Shown here piece after piece: positions 13,727 to 15,156 of a DNA stretch of 15,156 nucleotides. The stretch's first letter is position 1. Each line of letters starts with the position of its first letter. The notes under the pieces were generated by a model. The model was not told where the DNA came from, ran no database searches, and was given only the letters and a program-made list of their open reading frames with translations. The translations under genes and the position numbers were made by a program. Source of the DNA: EC70 sp018675395 (GTDB lineage Bacteria; Verrucomicrobiota; Verrucomicrobiia; Verrucomicrobiales; DEV007); contig JABGYE010000212.1 in assembly GCA_018675395.1 (NCBI GenBank), positions 1 to 15,156 of the forward strand, read 5' to 3'.

Positions 13727-14320
13727 TTAAGTTTTCTGTTCGTTGTTTTTATCTAGGATATTTACTATCTTTTGTTTCAATTCACCAAATTCAAAGTCAT
13801 TTAGTACTGAGACGCTTCCAATTTCCTGATCCTCTGTAAACAGCGGCAAATCCACCCACGAACGACAGCCCCCATATTTTTTTTCATACGGTATTTTCAA
13901 AATTTCCTCAAATCGAAAGACCCTGACAAGAGCTGCACTAATTGAGGACTGGTCGTCATCGTCTTTCCCCCAATTATATCTATCTAAGATTATTTGATCA
14001 TCCCAAATGTGGTATTCGTTTAGTGCTTCTATGCTTTTCCATTGAGATAAATGCCAAACCGAATCGATACTTGCCCAATATTGAATTGGTACTATTTCTC
14101 CGATCTGATATTCGGTTGTAGGGGCGGCTGATCTTTCAGGATCAATACGAACTCTTTCTTCTTGTTCGTGAAATCTTGTAGGAAACAATGCAAATTTTTC
14201 GTGTTCAAATTGAAAGCCTTTCTTGCCCTCGTGAATTCCCCCCTTCCGCAATATTAAACTTTGTTTTCCGCAACCGAGCGTATCGCATATGATAGACCAT
14301 TCTTTAAAGGCCACATTCAT
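13727..14320 (-). CDS. DUF1802 family protein
   Basis: 197 residues from the chosen start. The N-terminus MNVAFKEWSIICDTLGCGKQ, then LILRKGGIHEG (22-32), FQFEHEKFALFPTRFHEQ (36-53) and the later WVDLPLF match the DUF1802 pattern as I know it. The function is unknown; the protein is soluble, and the conserved 'LRKGGIxE' and 'LFPTxxHQ' elements look like an active or nucleotide-binding site, but that is speculation. The frame is open to 14371, but the ATG at 14320 has AGGAG five bases upstream, and family members start with this Ala-Phe-Lys-Glu-Trp region. The upstream Met codons (14335, 14371) lack such support. It lies tail to tail with the DUF3817 gene and back to back with the lamin-tail gene at 14559. 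Confidence 0.85.
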   Translation of the reverse strand: MNVAFKEWSIICDTLGCGKQSLILRKGGIHEGKKGFQFEHEKFALFPTRFHEQEERVRIDPERSAAPTTEYQIGEIVPIQYWASIDSVWHLSQWKSIEALNEYHIWDDQIILDRYNWGKDDDDQSSISAALVRVFRFEEILKIPYEKKYGGCRSWVDLPLFTEDQEIGSVSVLNDFEFGELKQKIVNILDKNNEQKT

Positions 14321-14325
14321 TGATT

Positions 14326-14330
14326 CTCCT
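14326..14330 (-). promoter_or_regulatory. strong Shine-Dalgarno of the DUF1802 gene
   Basis: AGGAG on the minus strand, five bases before the ATG at 14320-14318, fixes the start. It stands out because nearly all other genes in the window lack a recognisable Shine-Dalgarno. Confidence 0.7.
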
Positions 14331-14558
14331 GACATCGCCCAAAGAATGTTACTTAATGGCAATGCATGCAAGGAATTGAATATTTGTTTTAGGGCGCTGC
14401 TTCGAGGTCATTCGTAACTTCATTTTTACTGATCTTCGCCATCCTCATGGATTATCAGCCCCGATAAGCACGAACTTGCGGCTATTTCTTGTATTTACCC
14501 TGTTTTACTGGTATTTTCTCATCAATACCTCCTGTCAAAAATATACCCCTCATTTTCC

Positions 14559-15156
14559 ATGCATTTTTCTTTGCTCACCAATTTTGGTGTTACTTTACTC
14601 GTTACTTTAATTTTAGCAGTTACTTCAGTCGCTGAACGCGTCACTTTTAGTGAGATTCATTACTCTCCAAAAGATGATAAGCCTGAATATATAGAGCTAT
14701 TTAATAATTCCGGTTCCGCTGTTGATTTTGCGTGCTGGGAATTTTCGGATGGTATCGATTATAAATTCCCTGATTTTTCCCCATCATCTCCTCAACAAAC
14801 ATTTATGTGCGCTTTTGAACGCGTATTGGTCACCAATGTTGATGAGAAAACATTCCGCGCAAATTATACTGTACCTGGGGATGTTAAAATATTTGGTCCT
14901 TACACTGGTTCTTTGAGTAATGCAGGAGAAGCCCTAGAGCTGAGAGATAAAAATGGCGTCATGGTTTGCCGTGTCAGATACAATGATCGGGGAACGTGGC
15001 CTGTCGCTGCTGATGGTGCTGGTCATTCATTGCGTTTAATCAACAAGTATCTTAGTTGCTCAAAATTTGATAATTGGGCTCCGAGTGCATCTCCTGGGGG
15101 CACCCCAGGAGTAGCCCCTGCAGGCTCGGACGGGCAGCGTTTTTCAAATCCATCAG
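14559..15156 (+). CDS. secreted lamin-tail-domain protein, N-terminal part (3' truncated)
   Basis: 199 codons are visible, and the frame is open to the window edge. The hydrophobic stretch FGVTLLVTLILAVTSVAE (9-26) is a signal peptide. A lamin-tail (LTD) domain follows at about 27-178: FSEIHYSPKDDKPEYIELFN (30-49), WEFSDGIDYKFPDF (60-73), LSNAGEALELRDKNG (119-133), VRYNDRGTWPVAADGAGHSLRL (split across 139-160) and NWAPSASPGGTPG (172-184). LTDs are immunoglobulin-like beta-sandwiches; in bacteria they occur in large secreted proteins, often with CotH kinase or nuclease modules. The residues past 185 (APAGSDGQRFSNPS) begin a linker to the next, unseen module. The ATG at 14559 is chosen because it yields the signal peptide. 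The partial gene at 1-353 ends with a similar signature, so two related proteins bracket the window. Confidence 0.85.
   Translation, partial: MHFSLLTNFGVTLLVTLILAVTSVAERVTFSEIHYSPKDDKPEYIELFNNSGSAVDFACWEFSDGIDYKFPDFSPSSPQQTFMCAFERVLVTNVDEKTFRANYTVPGDVKIFGPYTGSLSNAGEALELRDKNGVMVCRVRYNDRGTWPVAADGAGHSLRLINKYLSCSKFDNWAPSASPGGTPGVAPAGSDGQRFSNPS

Noticed and set aside
14321..14371. 17-residue extension of the DUF1802 protein
   Set aside because: The ATG at 14320 has AGGAG at the right spacing and matches the family N-terminus.
1..15156. CRISPR arrays, tRNA or rRNA genes, insertion sequences, phage or toxin-antitoxin genes
   Set aside because: No regularly spaced repeats, cloverleaf-forming stretches, transposase motifs or phage proteins were found on either strand.

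Overview
The window (about 15 kb, moderately AT-rich, densely coded) looks like chromosomal DNA of a marine Verrucomicrobiota bacterium, probably of the Opitutae/Puniceicoccales type. This is an inference. It rests on secreted DUF1080 and ThuA-like proteins, secreted lamin-tail-domain proteins with the 'NW.PS..GGTPG' signature, a DUF1802 gene, a fused lpxC-fabZ followed by lpxA (a Gram-negative lipid A pathway), an archaeal-type short prolyl-tRNA synthetase, and a general scarcity of Shine-Dalgarno sequences. No rRNA, tRNA, CRISPR array, insertion sequence or phage gene was seen.

Layout. The window opens (1-353, +) with the C-terminal tail of a large secreted protein and closes (14559-15156, +) with the signal peptide and lamin-tail domain of a related one; both are cut by the window edges. 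Next come a divergent pair for carbohydrate-type substrates: a secreted DUF1080 protein with a helical C-terminal extension (392-1543, -) and a secreted ThuA-like protein (1762-2823, +). A minus-strand block follows. Read in its own direction it is proS (5943-7478), a glutaredoxin (5667-5939, 3 bp away), an exported alkaline-phosphatase-superfamily phosphodiesterase (4537-5622), a two-helix membrane protein with a possible PH-like domain (3890-4414) and an unrecognised protein with kinase/phosphotransferase-like motifs (2845-3870). Divergent from proS is a second DUF1080 protein with a Tat-type leader (7572-8387, +), which converges on an M20-family deacylase/peptidase (8408-9574, -).

After a 344-bp AT-rich divergent intergenic region (the only gene-free stretch over 300 bp), a plus-strand series runs as follows: a Pro/Ala-rich single-pass membrane protein (9919-10626), a candidate 25-residue membrane microprotein (10668-10745), thioredoxin (10769-11092), the LpxC-FabZ fusion (11225-12538), LpxA (12614-13402) and a DUF3817 membrane protein (13422-13721). 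LpxC and LpxA are the second and first steps of lipid A synthesis. The FabZ domain supplies fatty-acid elongation from the same beta-hydroxyacyl-ACP pool, so the fusion puts the branch point on one polypeptide. A DUF1802 gene (13727-14320, -) converges on this series and has the clearest Shine-Dalgarno in the window.

Most of the window is ordinary housekeeping and PVC-type secreted catabolic genes. The parts that looked least explained are the kinase-like/membrane pair at 2845-4414 and the microprotein whose membrane segment mirrors that of the neighbouring Pro/Ala-rich protein.
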